The notes below the pieces were generated by a model. It worked only from the letters and a program-made list of their open reading frames with translations, was not told the origin of the DNA and ran no database searches. A stretch of DNA of 64,000 nt from Dactylorhiza incarnata. Lineage: Eukaryota; Streptophyta; Magnoliopsida; Asparagales; Orchidaceae. The position numbers were made by a program, and so were the translations under genes. This document shows positions 1 to 11,243 of the stretch, in pieces. The stretch covers positions 887,501 through 951,500 of the forward strand of contig JAWHQI010000148.1 of NCBI GenBank assembly GCA_033032865.1, in the 5' to 3' direction. Positions within the stretch are counted from its first letter, which is position 1, and the number at the start of each line of letters is the position of its first letter.

Positions 1-346
1 TCCGTGTTAGCAAGAGCTAACGACGGTTGTGAAGAGGTGTTTACGACCCTCACCCTTTCGCGCTAGAACACACTCCATTCCGCCTCACGAAGCACGGCAT
101 CGCGGCCGTTGCATCCATCTCACCTTGCGAAGCGGTGTTTTCGACCCGCATCTCTTTTTGTTGTTGTTAAGATTAGGAAACCCAACCAAGAACCCCCCTT
201 TTTCATGTGTGTTTTGCTTGTGTAACAAGAGTCACGCTATGCGTTTCGTTCACCCAACCTGCATTCCTCAAGAGACCGACATTCGGGGAGTCCACTCTCC
301 ACATTTATTACTTGACAGCGACCGGTGCACTTGCCGACACGCATCA
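1..346 (+). repeat. 5' LTR of element A (3' part only)
   Basis: Collinear with 5733-6078, the end of the 3' LTR. It ends in GCATCA just before the primer-binding site. It contains the hairpin GTTAGC/GCTAAC at 6-21 and the conserved word CGACCGGTGCACTTGCCG about 25 bases before the LTR end. Confidence 0.92.
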
Positions 347-352
347 AGTTTT

Positions 353-370
353 TGGCGCCGTTGCCGGGGA
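353..370 (+). other. Primer-binding site, tRNA-Asp type (element A)
   Basis: TGGCGCCGTTGCCGGGGA is the exact complement of the 3' end of plant tRNA-Asp(GUC) including CCA. It starts 7 bases after the LTR end. This primer is typical of Athila and several other plant gypsy-type elements. Confidence 0.92.
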
Positions 371-461
371 ATGCAGGCGTGTTTCGTCTTGTGTTGTGAC
401 TTTCGTTATACGAGCAGTTGTTTTTGATTTTCTTTGTTTTTCTTTTTGTTTGTGACAGTGC

Positions 462-2791
462 ATGCAGAGACAAGCCGCAGGGGAGCTAGTACCCTTCGAT
501 CCTGAGATTGAACGGACTTCTCGCGCACGAAGGCGCGCGGCTGCCGTACAAGCGGCAATGGGTGATCAGGTAGACCCAAATGATGGTGACGCAAGAGCGC
601 CCGGCGTGGGGCAACATCTGCCTGGAGATGAGCAGGAGGCGGCGAGGCCTCGACCTCGCACGATGAGAGATTACACCACTCCAACTGCTGGGAGCGTGTA
701 TCCGGGGTTTGGGCCCAATATTATGAATAATCAGTTTGAGATCAAGCCAGCGATCTTAAACATCATCCGGAACAACGCTCAGTTCTCGGGGTTGGCCAGC
801 GAAGATCCGCATCTGCATCTGGCGGAGTTTTCTGATATTTGCGGAACCTTCCGCTACGTGGGGATTGCTGACGACACGGTCAAGCTTAGACTGTTTCCCT
901 TTTCACTCCGCGATAAAGCAAAGGTGTGGCTCCACTCCATTCCGCCTGGGACTGCTGCAACTTGGGAAGCCCTCGCATCCAAGTTCCTTGCTAAATTCCA
1001 TCCTGTGGATAAGATTGTAAGCTTGCGGCGGGAGATCGCCACATTTCGCCAACTTGACCAAGAGACCCTTGCTGAAGCTTGGGAGCGCCTCAACGATCTC
1101 CTTCGCCGTTGCCCTGGCCACGAGCTCCAACCATGGAATGTCGTTAAATTGTTCTACTTCGCGATCGAGCCCAACTACAGGGCAATGATCGATGCTGCGG
1201 TGGGTGGCACCTTGATGAACCACACCCCTGAGGAAGCCCTTCGAATTCTGCGCGACACTGCCTCCCACAGTACATTCTGGACTGCAGGGAGAAATGCTCC
1301 AAGAAGCGGCCGAGGTCTTTTCATGGTCGACTCTCTCCCCTCTCCATCCGCGACTGCTGCTGTCATTACCTGCGAGAGATGTGGAGGCGGAGGCCACCAC
1401 GCGTATGAGTGTTCGGGGAACAACGTGGCAGGTGACTTCGCACACTTGAACTTGAACGAATCTGTTAATTATGTAGGAAATCAGCCTAGGGGGGCGCCTT
1501 TCAATAATGCTTATAATCCGGGAGCGAGAAGTCACCCGAACTTCTCGTGGAATCCAAACACACCTGGCCAACGATGGGCACCGGGGCAGCATCAAAACGA
1601 TGCTTACGCCTCCGGGAGCCAACCGAGGCCACCACACCCGGATTATAACCAAGGTCCCCCAATCCAAAAAAGAGTAATTTGGAGGAAATGATGGAGAAGT
1701 TCATGCAAGCGGCCAACTCAAATATGGTGAATCAAACTGCATCCATGCGTAACTTGGAAATGCAGTTGGGCCAATTGGCCCAAGTGCTAACCGAGCGGTC
1801 GCAGGGGACCCTTCCCAGCAACACTGAAAAGAACCCAATAGATCAAGGGAAGAGTCTAGGCGATGTGGTTGAGACTGATCCAAGTGAGTTGGTAATTTCT
1901 TGTTCCATCAATAAGGTTGAAACAAAAGCTTTATGCGATTCCGGTTCCTCCCGCAACATCATTGCACTGCAAGATGTTGCGAGATTACAACTTGAGATGA
2001 ACACGGAGGAAAGGAAATCGCTTGTTCTCGCTAACGGCACTATTATCCAATCTGATGGGGAAGTGAGAAATGTGGAAGTAATAGTTGAGGGGACGACTGT
2101 GGTCGCGGACTTTCAGGTGTTGGGCCCCCAGGAAAATCAATCCATTCCTATCTTGGGCGTGCCGTTCTTGAAAGAGAGCGACGCCACCCTTGACTTCGCT
2201 ACGGGGTGTGTTCTCCTACCTAACAAGGCGCTGCAGCCCACTCGCCTCGAAGCTACAACTGACACATCCACTCCTCCGCCTCTCGTTATTTCTGATGAAT
2301 TTCTAAGCTGTGCAGGAAAGATACATGATCAAGAAACAAGTGAAGGAGGAAAGGAGGAGCTCCAATCAGATGAGGAAGAAGAGGTTGACTTCCGGAAAGA
2401 GTTCGACTCCGAGAAGGAGGAAGACTGCAGTTCGGGAAACGTTGACTTGGATCTAGTTAGGGATGCTGATTATTTATCTTCTTGTGGTGAATCTTGTAAT
2501 AAACTATCTAAGCGCTCCATCTCCTGGGCCGATCCGGTGGTCACCGCGATACCGGAGGTGACGCCACCCCCCGCTAAAGTGGAGAAATATGAAAACTCTC
2601 AACGGTGGCAGTCTCCGACTGTCGCCAAACTTAAAAAGGAAAAACTTCTGCGCGATGCTCGTGCTGCCGCTCTCCGTGGCAAGATGGCGGAGGTTAGGGG
2701 AGCATTGGGTAACACCAGTGCTGGCCCTAAATCCTTCACCTCTCGCCTACGTGCTACGGGAGACGCGTATCATAAGAGCGCTTTTAGTTGA
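462..2791 (+). pseudogene. gag-protease of element A, broken by a 1-base frameshift
   Basis: The ATG at 462 opens a frame to 1691 that aligns with residues 1 to about 400 of the intact 776-residue protein of element B. The rest (frame of 1679-2791) continues in another frame. Comparison with B places a 1-base loss in the A-rich stretch near 1665-1673. Domains: retrotransposon gag domain about residues 115-255; CCHC zinc knuckle C-x2-C-x4-H-x4-C starting at residue 304; aspartic protease with an LCDSGSS active-site motif and an ILGVPFL strand in the second part; acidic Glu/Asp-rich tail. The role is capsid formation and maturation in cytoplasmic virus-like particles. There is no pol. The apparent start at 1679 is a TTG codon, so the second part is not a separate gene. 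Confidence 0.9.
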
Positions 2792-4572
2792 TTTGTGTTT
2801 CTTCTGATGTGGTGAACTGCTTCTGAATATTTCTCTTTCAATTCCTGCACTCTTTAAACACTGCTAATACAGGTATTTGGTCCAGCTTAAGGACGTTAAA
2901 TGAAAGCGCTACTGGGAGACAGCCCAGATATCCTGATTTTGTAGTTTTTTTTTATCTAACTTCTTTTAGTTTAGCTTTTGCATATTTGTTGTTTTGAGTT
3001 TTGTGCTTGCAGGTTTTGTGTTTGATGGTGCGGATGCTGCGGACAATTCTTGATCATAAACGCCGATCGTCTGGTGTGCTCAATTCTGAGCATTAGGTAA
3101 CACTTCCTCCCCTCTTTTAGCTTCAAATTTTTAGATATATTGTTTAGCTTAAGTCTGGGGGAGCGTATGTTGTCACCCACTGTGCACGAGTTGCACTGCA
3201 TACTAGAAGGTTGTTTCTTATTTATTCCAGTCATTATCATTGTTTTCATGCTTCACACACCACTACACCCACTTGAGTGCGTGCTTATCTTTTTGTCGTT
3301 GTTCCGTTTAAACTATTTTGGTCGGAATGTGAAATAGATTGTTAACGTAGGAATTATTATTTGGAGTGCGATGTTGACTCATGCAGTGTTCTAGTCACTT
3401 CGCATGCTATGGTAGAAGTTGAGTAGAACTAGATTTTCTTTATGCATCTAATTTATGTTTAGTATTTCTGCGTAAATTTAGATTTAATATACTCAAGTGG
3501 TGAATTTGTATGGAATTGACGATAACCCGGTGTTGTGTGTGTGCGATTACTAGTCGTGTGTTGCTCGAGTCGGGAGGAAGGTTTACCTTTCTCGTGGGCT
3601 AAGAACTTGCCCCAAGCGACTCTCGAAGCATGGGCGAGAGCGACTCGTCGAGTTAAACATGATGTAGGCCACCCTTTGGCTAGTTTGAGCTTTGTTATTC
3701 CATGTCCATTTCGTTCACCGTTGCAAGCCAAATTTGTGCCTACCAATCCTTTGTTCAGCTCCTCTTCATCAACCAAAACCTGAAGCCTATCCTACCCCCG
3801 CAACCAAATTGTTTTAAACTACGCTCATATTTCTCAACTTGTGTGGTGTGTGGAATCTTTGTGGTTTGAAGAGAAAATAAAGTCTATCTGCTGATTTTGA
3901 ACCAACCGGAGGATACATAAAAGAAGTAAAATCTGTTAAAAGAAAAAAGAGAGTATTTTGAAAAAAAATCCTTCCGAGCTAAAAAAAGACAATCTGTTGG
4001 TATTTGTGAAGTAGGCCGTGTGCACACCTGGTTTTCATGATGAGTCTGGGGGTGTGTCACACAAGCATTGTTTGTTGGTCTTGAGTGGTGCAGCGTTCTT
4101 TAGCTCACTTGGGTTGCGTAGCCATCGTGTTTAACTTTGAATATCATACCGTAACCTAAGCCCCGTCTTATTCCTAAAAGCCCTACTGATTTGACTTGCG
4201 AGAGTGCTAGCGCCGTGGAGAGAGTGTGACCGGGCAAGCGTATGGTTCACGACGTTGATGGATTTCAGCGGAGTTATTCCTAAGCCCCGATCTTTTGCAA
4301 CACCCGCCTCAGTATCTTGTCACTTTCACACCGGGCATGATCGTCAAATTCTTCATAATTCTCCAGCTGAGTATAACTAAATCTTTACTTACACTTTAAT
4401 ACTCATGTAAATTAGTTAGCACATTTAGAATCTCCTTCTGCTAGAATCTCTACTCGCATGCGTATGTTACTTCGCACCGTACTCCCTTGTGTAATTCTCT
4501 ATGTTAATTATCGTTTTCATACTCTGCCGGATTCGTTTGCTCGAGACGCGCAAACAATTTAGTCTGGGGGTG
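2792..4572 (+). other. Non-coding 3' region of element A
   Basis: About 1.8 kb without a credible ORF, but clearly alignable with B (45172-46939) and partly with C (about 7985-9678). It holds a CTGGG/CCCAG hairpin (2912-2927), a (G/A)TGCTCA/TGAGCAT hairpin (3076-3093) and three purine-rich AGTCTGGGGG words (about 3150-3163, 4042-4054, 4560-4570). The last of these abuts the LTR and is the polypurine tract. Confidence 0.75.
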
Positions 4573-6078
4573 TGATGAGTCCTGATCATATACACATTTA
4601 TGGACTCATCCGGGCCGTTATTTAGTCAATTCACCGCACTATAGCCTTGTTATAGCTTATATTTGATAATCCATGCTAGGTGCACTTCTAGGCCCACTTT
4701 GGTGTGATTTTATGCTTATTGTCTTTAGTAATTTTCATGCGCTGTTAAGTGCCACTTTCAGTGGCTAGATTTGTGGTTGTGCCTGGAATAGGAGTCGTGC
4801 GAGTGTTCCCGGTGCAATTCTGCACAGGAACACTGCGCACAATCGCCGGTTCTATTGCGCACGACCACTGGTCGTGTGCTACTGATCGTGTGCACTTAAC
4901 ATCTTTTTCATGAGTTCTGTTTGGTGCAGTGCGCACGACCATCAATGCCAGTGCGCACGACCACCGGTCACTGCTCGTGCGCACTTACCATTTAATTTCC
5001 GAGTTCTGTTTGCTGTTGTGCGCACGACCATCAACTCCAGTGCGCACGACCACCGGTCGTGCGCCACTGGTCGTGCGAACATTTTATTTTATAATTTCGT
5101 ATCTTGCAGGTTCCACCCAGGCCGTGCGCACGATCGCAGAATTCCAGTGCGCACGACCACTGGTCGTGCGACAATGACCGTGCGCAGTATTTATTCCAGC
5201 GCCTATTTAAACGCCTGTTGCGATTTTTAGGGCATTATCAGCCGCCGGGAGCGGAGTTCCTGTTCCGTACGCCGCCGACCTCCACCGTGGGACGCCTCCA
5301 CTTCATCTTCTACGCAAGGGGAAGCCTCCTCCACCCATTCCAAGACTTCCTCCATTGTCCGTGAGTGTTCTCCATCGTCCGCAAGCCTCCAAGCAACCAT
5401 TCTCTCATTCCGCCCGGTGAGAAGAAGAAGGAACCTGAAGTCGAAGACGACGGAGCTACGTAGGGAGATCATGACAGCTCTCTACGCCGGAAGCATAGTC
5501 CGCCCGAGTCCGGAGGTAGCCCGACAACCTACCATTCCGGCCGTGAACGGCCGCTAGTCTTCACCATCGGTTATTTCTTTCCTCTTTCCCCCATTGTACT
5601 CGTTGAATCGTGTAAACTCGAATATTATGATGATGTTTATTGAAATGAATGTTTCCTTGTTGTTCTTCATGGTTTGATTGTGATCCACTCCGTTCTCACT
5701 CACTCACTCTCATACGCACGCAAGGTGTTTGTTCTGTGTTAGCAAGAGCTAACGACGGTTGTGAAGAGGTGTTTACGACCCTCACCCTTTCGCGCTAGAA
5801 CACACTCCATTCCGCCTCACGAAGCACGGCATCGCGGCCGTTGCATCCATCTCACCTTGCGAAGCGGTGTTTTCGACCCGCATCTCTTTTTGTTGTTGTT
5901 AAGATTAGGAAACCCAACCAAGAACCCCCCTTTTTCATGTGTGTTTTGCTTGTGTAACAAGAGTCACGCTACGCGTTTCGTTCACCCAACCTGCATTCCT
6001 CAAGAGACCGACATTCGGGGAGTCCACTCTCCACATTTATTACTTGACAGCGACCGGTGCACTTGCCGACACGCATCA
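4573..6078 (+). repeat. 3' LTR of element A (1506 bp)
   Basis: Begins TGATGAGTCC right after the polypurine tract and ends GCATCA. The first 38 bases contain the inverted repeat GATGAGTCC / GGACTCATC (4574-4582, 4602-4610). From about 4797 to 5190 there is an array of GTGCGCACGACC words and their complements forming short palindromes, for example 10-bp arms at 5042-5051 and 5055-5064. A TATA-like TATTTAAA lies at 5204-5211, immediately downstream of the array. The R-region hairpin GTTAGC/GCTAAC is at 5738-5753. Confidence 0.92.
5204..5211 (+). promoter_or_regulatory. TATA-like box in the 3' LTR of element A
   Basis: TATTTAAA directly downstream of the GTGCGCACGACC array. The same word is at the same place in both LTRs of B (41855-41862, 47576-47583) and in E (13003-13010, 17350-17357). 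Confidence 0.6.
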
Positions 6079-6099
6079 CTACTCCGTCTAGACGTTCTG

Positions 6100-6890
6100 A
6101 CGAAAATGCCCACCACCTCATCTCTGATTTTCTCCTCTGCCTGCGGCACTCTGCCTCCTCCTAAAACTGGGTCCCGCTTCCATCACACTCTCTGCGGGTC
6201 TCTTAGCACCAGCCTGGACCCCCAAGTGGTCCGCCTCTAATTTTTTTGCCATATTTATGATTTGTGCAAGGCTCGAATCAACGATGAATAGAAGAGCCTG
6301 CCTTAGGGGTCTCGCAAACCCCTGTAAAACCTCTTGGCGTACCCCTGATCATTCAAGGCATATGTGCCCGCGAATCTAGCAAGATGCGAGAACTCTCGCT
6401 GATATTCCAATACTGACCTAGATCCCTCCTTCAGCTGCAGGAACCTCTCCTCAAGATCATCACGTGCCGTGGGAGGAACAAAATGCTCCAGAAATGTGTC
6501 CGAGAACTCATCCCAGCAGATGTCAGTATAGGTGCGTCCCTCAAAAGTAGAGCCCATGAGGGACTTCCACCATCTCTTGGCATGTGATTCCAATGAAAAG
6601 ACTGCCAAGGTAACTGCCATGATGACAGGGCATTGGATTCTGACCATCATCTTCTGCACTGTGTCAAGCTACTCCTCCGTACGAACTGCAGGCTCAGTCC
6701 AATGAAAGATAGGCGGGGAAAGACCTCGAAAGGCACTCAACCAGTTTGACCCCTGATTTGGTTGCTGTACCGAAGCCTACTGGGATCTAAAAGCATCCAA
6801 AATTGTAGTCAAGAGCTCAGACTGTTGAAAGGGAGTAGCATCCGAAGGAAGGGGAACACTACTTACTGGCTCAGAATGCGCGATAATCTA
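6100..6890 (-). pseudogene. Gypsy gag fragment of element G
   Basis: The minus strand reads a retrotransposon gag domain. The clearest piece is 6659-6303, with an AKRWWKSL segment, a 'WDEFSDTFLEHFVPP' segment and the typical 'FLQLKEGSRSVLEYQREFSHLA' pattern. In-frame stops interrupt it upstream (including one just before 6659) and downstream of 6303, so it is dead. This type of gag is usual in chromovirus Del/Tekay-like elements; that assignment is from general resemblance only. It would have formed the capsid of the element. The C-terminal part and pol are missing because A is inserted here and the rest lies outside the window. Confidence 0.8.
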
Positions 6891-7068
6891 TACATAAGGA
6901 TACAAGTTTTGGATTAGGTTGGTAGTTTATAGGAAATGGTAAACAACTTAATGTGAATCACACATGCGCACACCAATATTTCCGCTATTTCAGTTTGTCC
7001 TCATATTGAATCAACGATAGGGGTGACCCAGTGGTTTAATGGACTTCTTTATCTCAGGATCGATTGCA

Positions 7069-7079
7069 AGCTGATACCA
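7069..7079 (-). other. Primer-binding site of element G (initiator tRNA-Met-like)
   Basis: On the minus strand TGGTATCAGCT starts 2 bases after the LTR end. The first nine bases match the complement of the initiator tRNA-Met 3' end (TGGTATCAGAGC). Confidence 0.7.
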
Positions 7080-7081
7080 TT

Positions 7082-7420
7082 TGTAAGACCCCCCTACGGG
7101 AACACAAGACACGACTAAGTGGAGTCCTATGCCCAGAACATCTGCCTTGCAGAAGCGTCAGTACACGGTCTAGCCTCTTCCACGAGACGCCTATCCTGCC
7201 AGCTATTCTCAAATATCACATGCCAACCCATCAATAATTTATACAGAAGACCACAATTCCACAAAAAGCATAAAGTCCACAATATATATAAAATGAAAAC
7301 AGGAAACCACGTGGTCTCCTGAAAATGTCAGAGTACAAAGGACTTGACATCTGGGATTCGCTGCCGCCCATGACAGTCGTCTCCAAGTGTTACCATATTT
7401 CTTTATACATGATGGTGACA
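7082..7420 (-). repeat. LTR fragment of element G
   Basis: 3' part of an LTR in minus orientation. It aligns with 29870-30356 (LTR N) but lacks the CACTA element present there. The region around 7180-7200 therefore shows the empty target site, with a single CGT at 7187-7189 on the minus strand. Homology is clear for about 250 bases; beyond about 7330 it is weak. Confidence 0.7.
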
Positions 7421-7429
7421 TTCAAGTTG

Positions 7430-7980
7430 ATTGAGAAGGTGCGACATGGAGACAATTGGATCAACCAAGTCCGCAAAGTTGGGTCAGGACGTGTTGAGTG
7501 CGCTGTTCATGCCGATGCTGCAAAGGATATGTTGGAGGCTAGTACCTCAGCTGGGACAAGTAGGCAGCTCCCTGATCTGCCCCACTCCGCCTCTCCTACT
7601 GCTCAATGGTACGCCCCATGGCACAGCATCGAGCAGCAATATCCTTAGTTTTACGATAAGTTCGTGCGCATGGAGGATGCTATGGCCATGCAGTATGAAC
7701 TTTCTTTGCGGATTGGTGCATGTTTGGGAGTTGGCCTCCTGCTGTCCCTGCCCAGGCTTTTACATCGCAATCTCGGCGGATGCGTACTCCTCCTCCTCCT
7801 CCTTCGCAGTCTCCTCCTCTATCTCCCCAATGATTGCTCAGTTACTTCTTCCAGCTCCTCTTGTTGTTTTTAGTAGTTTTGTTTCTTTTAAATATCTGGG
7901 GTGCTCTATTAGTTTGACTCTGTACTCGATTTTATTCTGCTGGGGCATCGTCCCTAGGTTGTGGTTGTGGACAATTTTTT
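7430..7980 (+). pseudogene. Degenerate ORF remnant of element C
   Basis: Three frames each hold part of a once-longer reading frame. 7325-7648 contains 'DMLEASTSAGTSRQLPDLPHS' and ends in 'IEQQYP'. 7664-7873 continues in another frame with 'MEDAMAMQYELSLRI' and then a leucine/serine-rich run from CTC/TCC repeats. The position just upstream of the conserved non-coding region fits the end of the element's gag or polyprotein, but I do not recognise a domain. Not a functional gene. Confidence 0.4.
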
Positions 7981-9678
7981 TATGATATCTTTCATCATTG
8001 TCGTATCGTTTGTCTATGCCGCATATATCTTCTCATGATAAATATCAGTGCCGATAGTTTTGTTTATGTTTCTGCGGTTGTTGCAGATTTTGTTCTGCAG
8101 GTAGGGCGACTTCGATGGCGGATACATGGAGCTAATTTACAGTTTAAAGCCAATCTTTCGGTATGCTCATTTCTGAGCATGGGGTAACTTCTCCTCCTAC
8201 ATCTTGTTATGAATATAATATTGCATTATGTGATGTTTAGATTTAAGTCTGGGGGAGAGTAGTTTGTCGTTACCCACTTGCACGTGCACATAAGCACATC
8301 ATAGTAGAAGTTACAATCTGATTTTTTATTTTCATTCTCATAGCACACCACACACCCACTAGAGAGCACACTTAATCGTAGGCGCATGACGAGTCTAGTT
8401 AGTTTCTTTTGTAGGATTGGGAAAATTGTTGTGCTGGCTTAGGGTTTTAAGACGGAGTAAAATGTTGACTCCCATAGTGCTCTAGTCGAGTACTCGCGTC
8501 TTGCATAGAATTGTGTGTAGAATACGTTTTTCTTTATGCTTATAGTTTTGTAATTTTGTCTATTTGCGTGATAATTGTTTATTCTACTCAAATGTGGTGA
8601 ATCCGGTGTGAAACCGACGATAGCGTAGGAATGTGTGTAGACGGTTGCTAGGTTTGTATTGCTCGAGTCGGGAGGAAGAATTTTCTTTCTTGGTGGATAA
8701 GAACTTGCCCTAAGCGACTTTCGAAGCATTGACATAAGTTAGTTCAAAGCGTGAACATGATGTAGGCCTTCATTTTGGCCAGGTTGAGCTTTGTTTACCG
8801 ACCCTATCATAAACCTCGCTAGCCTCGTTTTGCCTACCCCGTTCTTTGATTCAGCTCCACTCATATTTCACCAAAGCCTACAAGCTAATCTTAGTCGCAC
8901 ATCCAATCCAAGCTCTAGTGTTTTATCATCTTCAATTGAGGGTGTTGATGCGGTGAAAATTTTGTGAAAGTGTTGTTTGTGCTTCCTCAGTTTATTTGCT
9001 AAATAAATTGCGAGAATAAAAGAAAAAAGAAAAAAAAAGGAAAAGAAAAATTTTTTGTGGTCACGAAAAGAGTTTAATTGAAAATCTTTTAAGATTTGTT
9101 TTTGGGAGTAGGCGGTGCACACACCCATGTTTTCAAGTTCAAGTCCGGGGGTGTGGTGCACCCGTGTTTGTATTGTGATGCTTGGATAATTTCCTTAACG
9201 AGAGCTCTTTTGGGTTAGATGCGGAAACCTTTATGTTTATCATTGTAAACCCTACCGAATCCCAAGCCCCGTATTTATCCTAAAGCCCTATTGACTCACG
9301 CAATGAATCAAACTATTGTCGTGGAGTGAGTGTGACGGGGTGAGCTTATGTTCACCGACATTGATGGATTTCAATGGAGGTGGTTCCGAGCACCGATCTT
9401 GAGCAAGACTAGCCTCATATATCAGTTTACTTTCTTCTTATGCAAGATCGGGCGATTCATCGAGATTCAACTTTTGAGTAGAAATAATATATAATTACGC
9501 TCTTAGATTATTACAAAGTATTTGTATAATTAAATATTTTGTCTATTGCATTTCTATACACGCGAGCATGCGACTTTCATGGTACTCTGCATTTACAATT
9601 ATTAAGCCAACTAATCCTTTTCCCGTCCACATAAGGGATGATTTTCTCGGGACGAGCAAATGGTTAAGTCTTGGGGTG

Positions 9679-11243
9679 TGATGAGTCCAATATTTATATG
9701 ATTTTATGGACTCATCCGGGCTAGTTTTCACTGTTGCGCACATCCTTTTCGAGCTATAATTGCTTGTATCGCTCTTATAATCACTTCCGCGCTATGTGCA
9801 CTATTTAGGCCCGTCTTGGCTTGCTCTTATGATTCTTGTTGTTGGGGGTAAGCACATGGTGCTCCCTAACCTTTTATTCTTTATTTATATTGAGTTGGAT
9901 GGGTATTCCCAGTTGTGTTGATGTTTATGCAGGCAGATGGATCATCCTATTTTACCCAGAATTCATGTCTGCATGAATTGCACGGTCATGCGTTTCCTTG
10001 ACGCACGGGCGGCTACGGTCGTGCGCCCTCATATGGGGTGGAAAATAATGTTCTATGTTTGATCGTGCATTTTTACACACGGGTAGTTGCCCGTGCACGA
10101 AGGAAATGCATGATCGTCTGTTAAGCCTGATTTTTAGGCCTTCTGGACTTGGTCGTGCATTTTTACGCACAGGTGGCTTCGACCGTGCGTGAGTAAATTG
10201 CACGGGCATTGCCGCTTCTTCCTCAAGTCGTTTCTTTTTCGTTAATAACGCAAGGTCTACGCACTGTCGTGCATTCGACCGTGCGTGACTTAATTTCTGA
10301 TATCTTAATATATAAGCCAGGAAATCTGCTGGTTTTGAAGAAGCCGGGAAAATCACTGAGAACCCGCAATTTCTGCTCCAGTCCGCCCATTTCGCCTCTC
10401 CACCACTGTTCGACCTAGGAGAAGCTCCGACAACCATTTTCTTGCAAATATTCTGCCAAAGCTTCCTCCTCGGCCTCCTCCTTCATCCACAAGCTCAAGA
10501 ATTCCATCGACAGAAAGTCTCCGCTGCATTCAAGGTGTGTCCAACAAGAGTTAGTTTGAGATAAACCACGAAGAAGACGGGTAAAGTAGAGGAAGGTGAC
10601 AACTCCTCTGGTCCCCGAACAGCAATTGAAGACCGAGCACGGACGAGGCTTGACAAACCTACGATTCCGACCGAGAACCTTCAGCAAAGTCTTCGAGCTT
10701 CGGTTACCTCTTTCCCATTGTGTATGGTTTAAGGTTCTTTCCATTGTATGTGTGTAACATTTGGATGATGATTCATAAACTTTTTGTTTAAGCTAATATA
10801 AGTTCATGCTTATGAAATATGTTGTGGTTTATGTGAGTTGAGGAGTGCCCCATTCCACCATCCACTCCACTGCTCCGTTTTGCACCGCACTAGCAATTGC
10901 TAGTTGCATGTTCCATGACGAGGTGGACTCTCACTCCGCCAGTTACGAATCGTCCATCCGCTAGCCTTCTCGTCCACTCGCTTACCGAAGCACAACATTG
11001 CGGCCTGCATTCCATCCCGCCAAGCGAAGCGGTGCTCTAGGCCTGCATTTTCTTTTATTGTTGTTAATTTAGGAAACCCATGATCAAACCCCCCTTTTTA
11101 TTATTTGCATAGCAATCTTTATAATCTATTTCCCTGATGAGAAATCATACACCCCAACTTGCAATCCTCTGAGAATGATATTCGGGGAGTCTCTCCCAAG
11201 TTTTATTACTTGTACGACCGGTGCACTTGCCGTAAGCGTGTCA
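9679..11243 (+). repeat. 3' LTR of element C (1565 bp)
   Basis: Begins TGATGAGTCC after the purine tract and ends GCGTGTCA. It has the terminal inverted repeat GATGAGTCC (9680-9688) / GGACTCATC (9708-9716), an array of CGTGC(G/A)T words about 9970-10290, a TATA-like TATATAA at 10309-10315, the palindrome ACTAGCAATTGCTAGT at 10889-10904 and the conserved CGACCGGTGCACTTGCCG near the end. The next 5 bases are ATTAT; the left target copy is not available. Confidence 0.85.

Larger units (their letters stand above)
1..6078 (+). mobile_element. Element A: non-autonomous gypsy-type LTR retrotransposon, 5' end outside window
   Basis: Order seen: end of a 5' LTR (1-346), tRNA-Asp primer-binding site (353-370), gag-protease ORF region (462-2791), long non-coding region (2792-4572), complete 3' LTR (4573-6078). 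The 346 bases of 5' LTR align without gaps to the last 346 bases of the 3' LTR, with two differences that I see (positions 3 and 240). No reverse transcriptase, RNase H or integrase lies between the LTRs, so the element would depend on another element's enzymes. It is closely related to the complete element B. The insertion target is the minus-strand gypsy fragment G. The 5 bases after the 3' LTR are CTACT; the left target duplicate lies outside the window. Confidence 0.9.
6079..7420 (-). mobile_element. Element G: minus-strand Ty3-gypsy fragment (gag, PBS, LTR end)
   Basis: On the minus strand the order is LTR end (about 7420 to 7082), primer-binding site, leader, gag. Element A interrupts the gag at 6079. 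The LTR end (GGGGGGTCTTACA on the minus strand) and the preceding 250 bases align with the plus-strand LTR N (ending 30356), so G and N are the same family. The right limit near 7420 is approximate, where sequence assigned to element C begins. Confidence 0.75.
7421..11243 (+). mobile_element. Element C: 3' half of a diverged A/B-like LTR retrotransposon
   Basis: Contains ORF remnants (about 7430-7980), a non-coding region alignable in patches with A and B (about 8090-9678) and a complete 3' LTR (9679-11243). The 5' LTR and first part of the body are missing. The (A)TGCTCA-TTTC-TGAGCAT hairpin (8163-8180), the two internal purine-rich words (about 8243-8256 and 9141-9153) and the terminal tract (9665-9678) keep the same order as in A and B. 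Confidence 0.75.

Noticed and set aside
29..427. 132-residue ORF at the LTR/PBS junction of A (also 5761-6240)
   Set aside because: Runs across the LTR end and primer site; interrupted differently in B. Non-coding leader.
3459..3783. Possible conserved small gene in the non-coding region of A (parallel ORF at 45900-46148 in B)
   Set aside because: Similar ORFs exist in both copies because the DNA is similar, but the counterpart region in C is full of stops, so coding is unlikely.
4572..4612. CTGATGAGTCC at LTR starts looks like the core of a hammerhead ribozyme (CUGANGA plus stem II)
   Set aside because: The strand after the stem reads GGACTCATC, not the required GGAC-GAAA box, and no cleavage-site helix is present. 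The feature is an ordinary inverted repeat at the LTR end.
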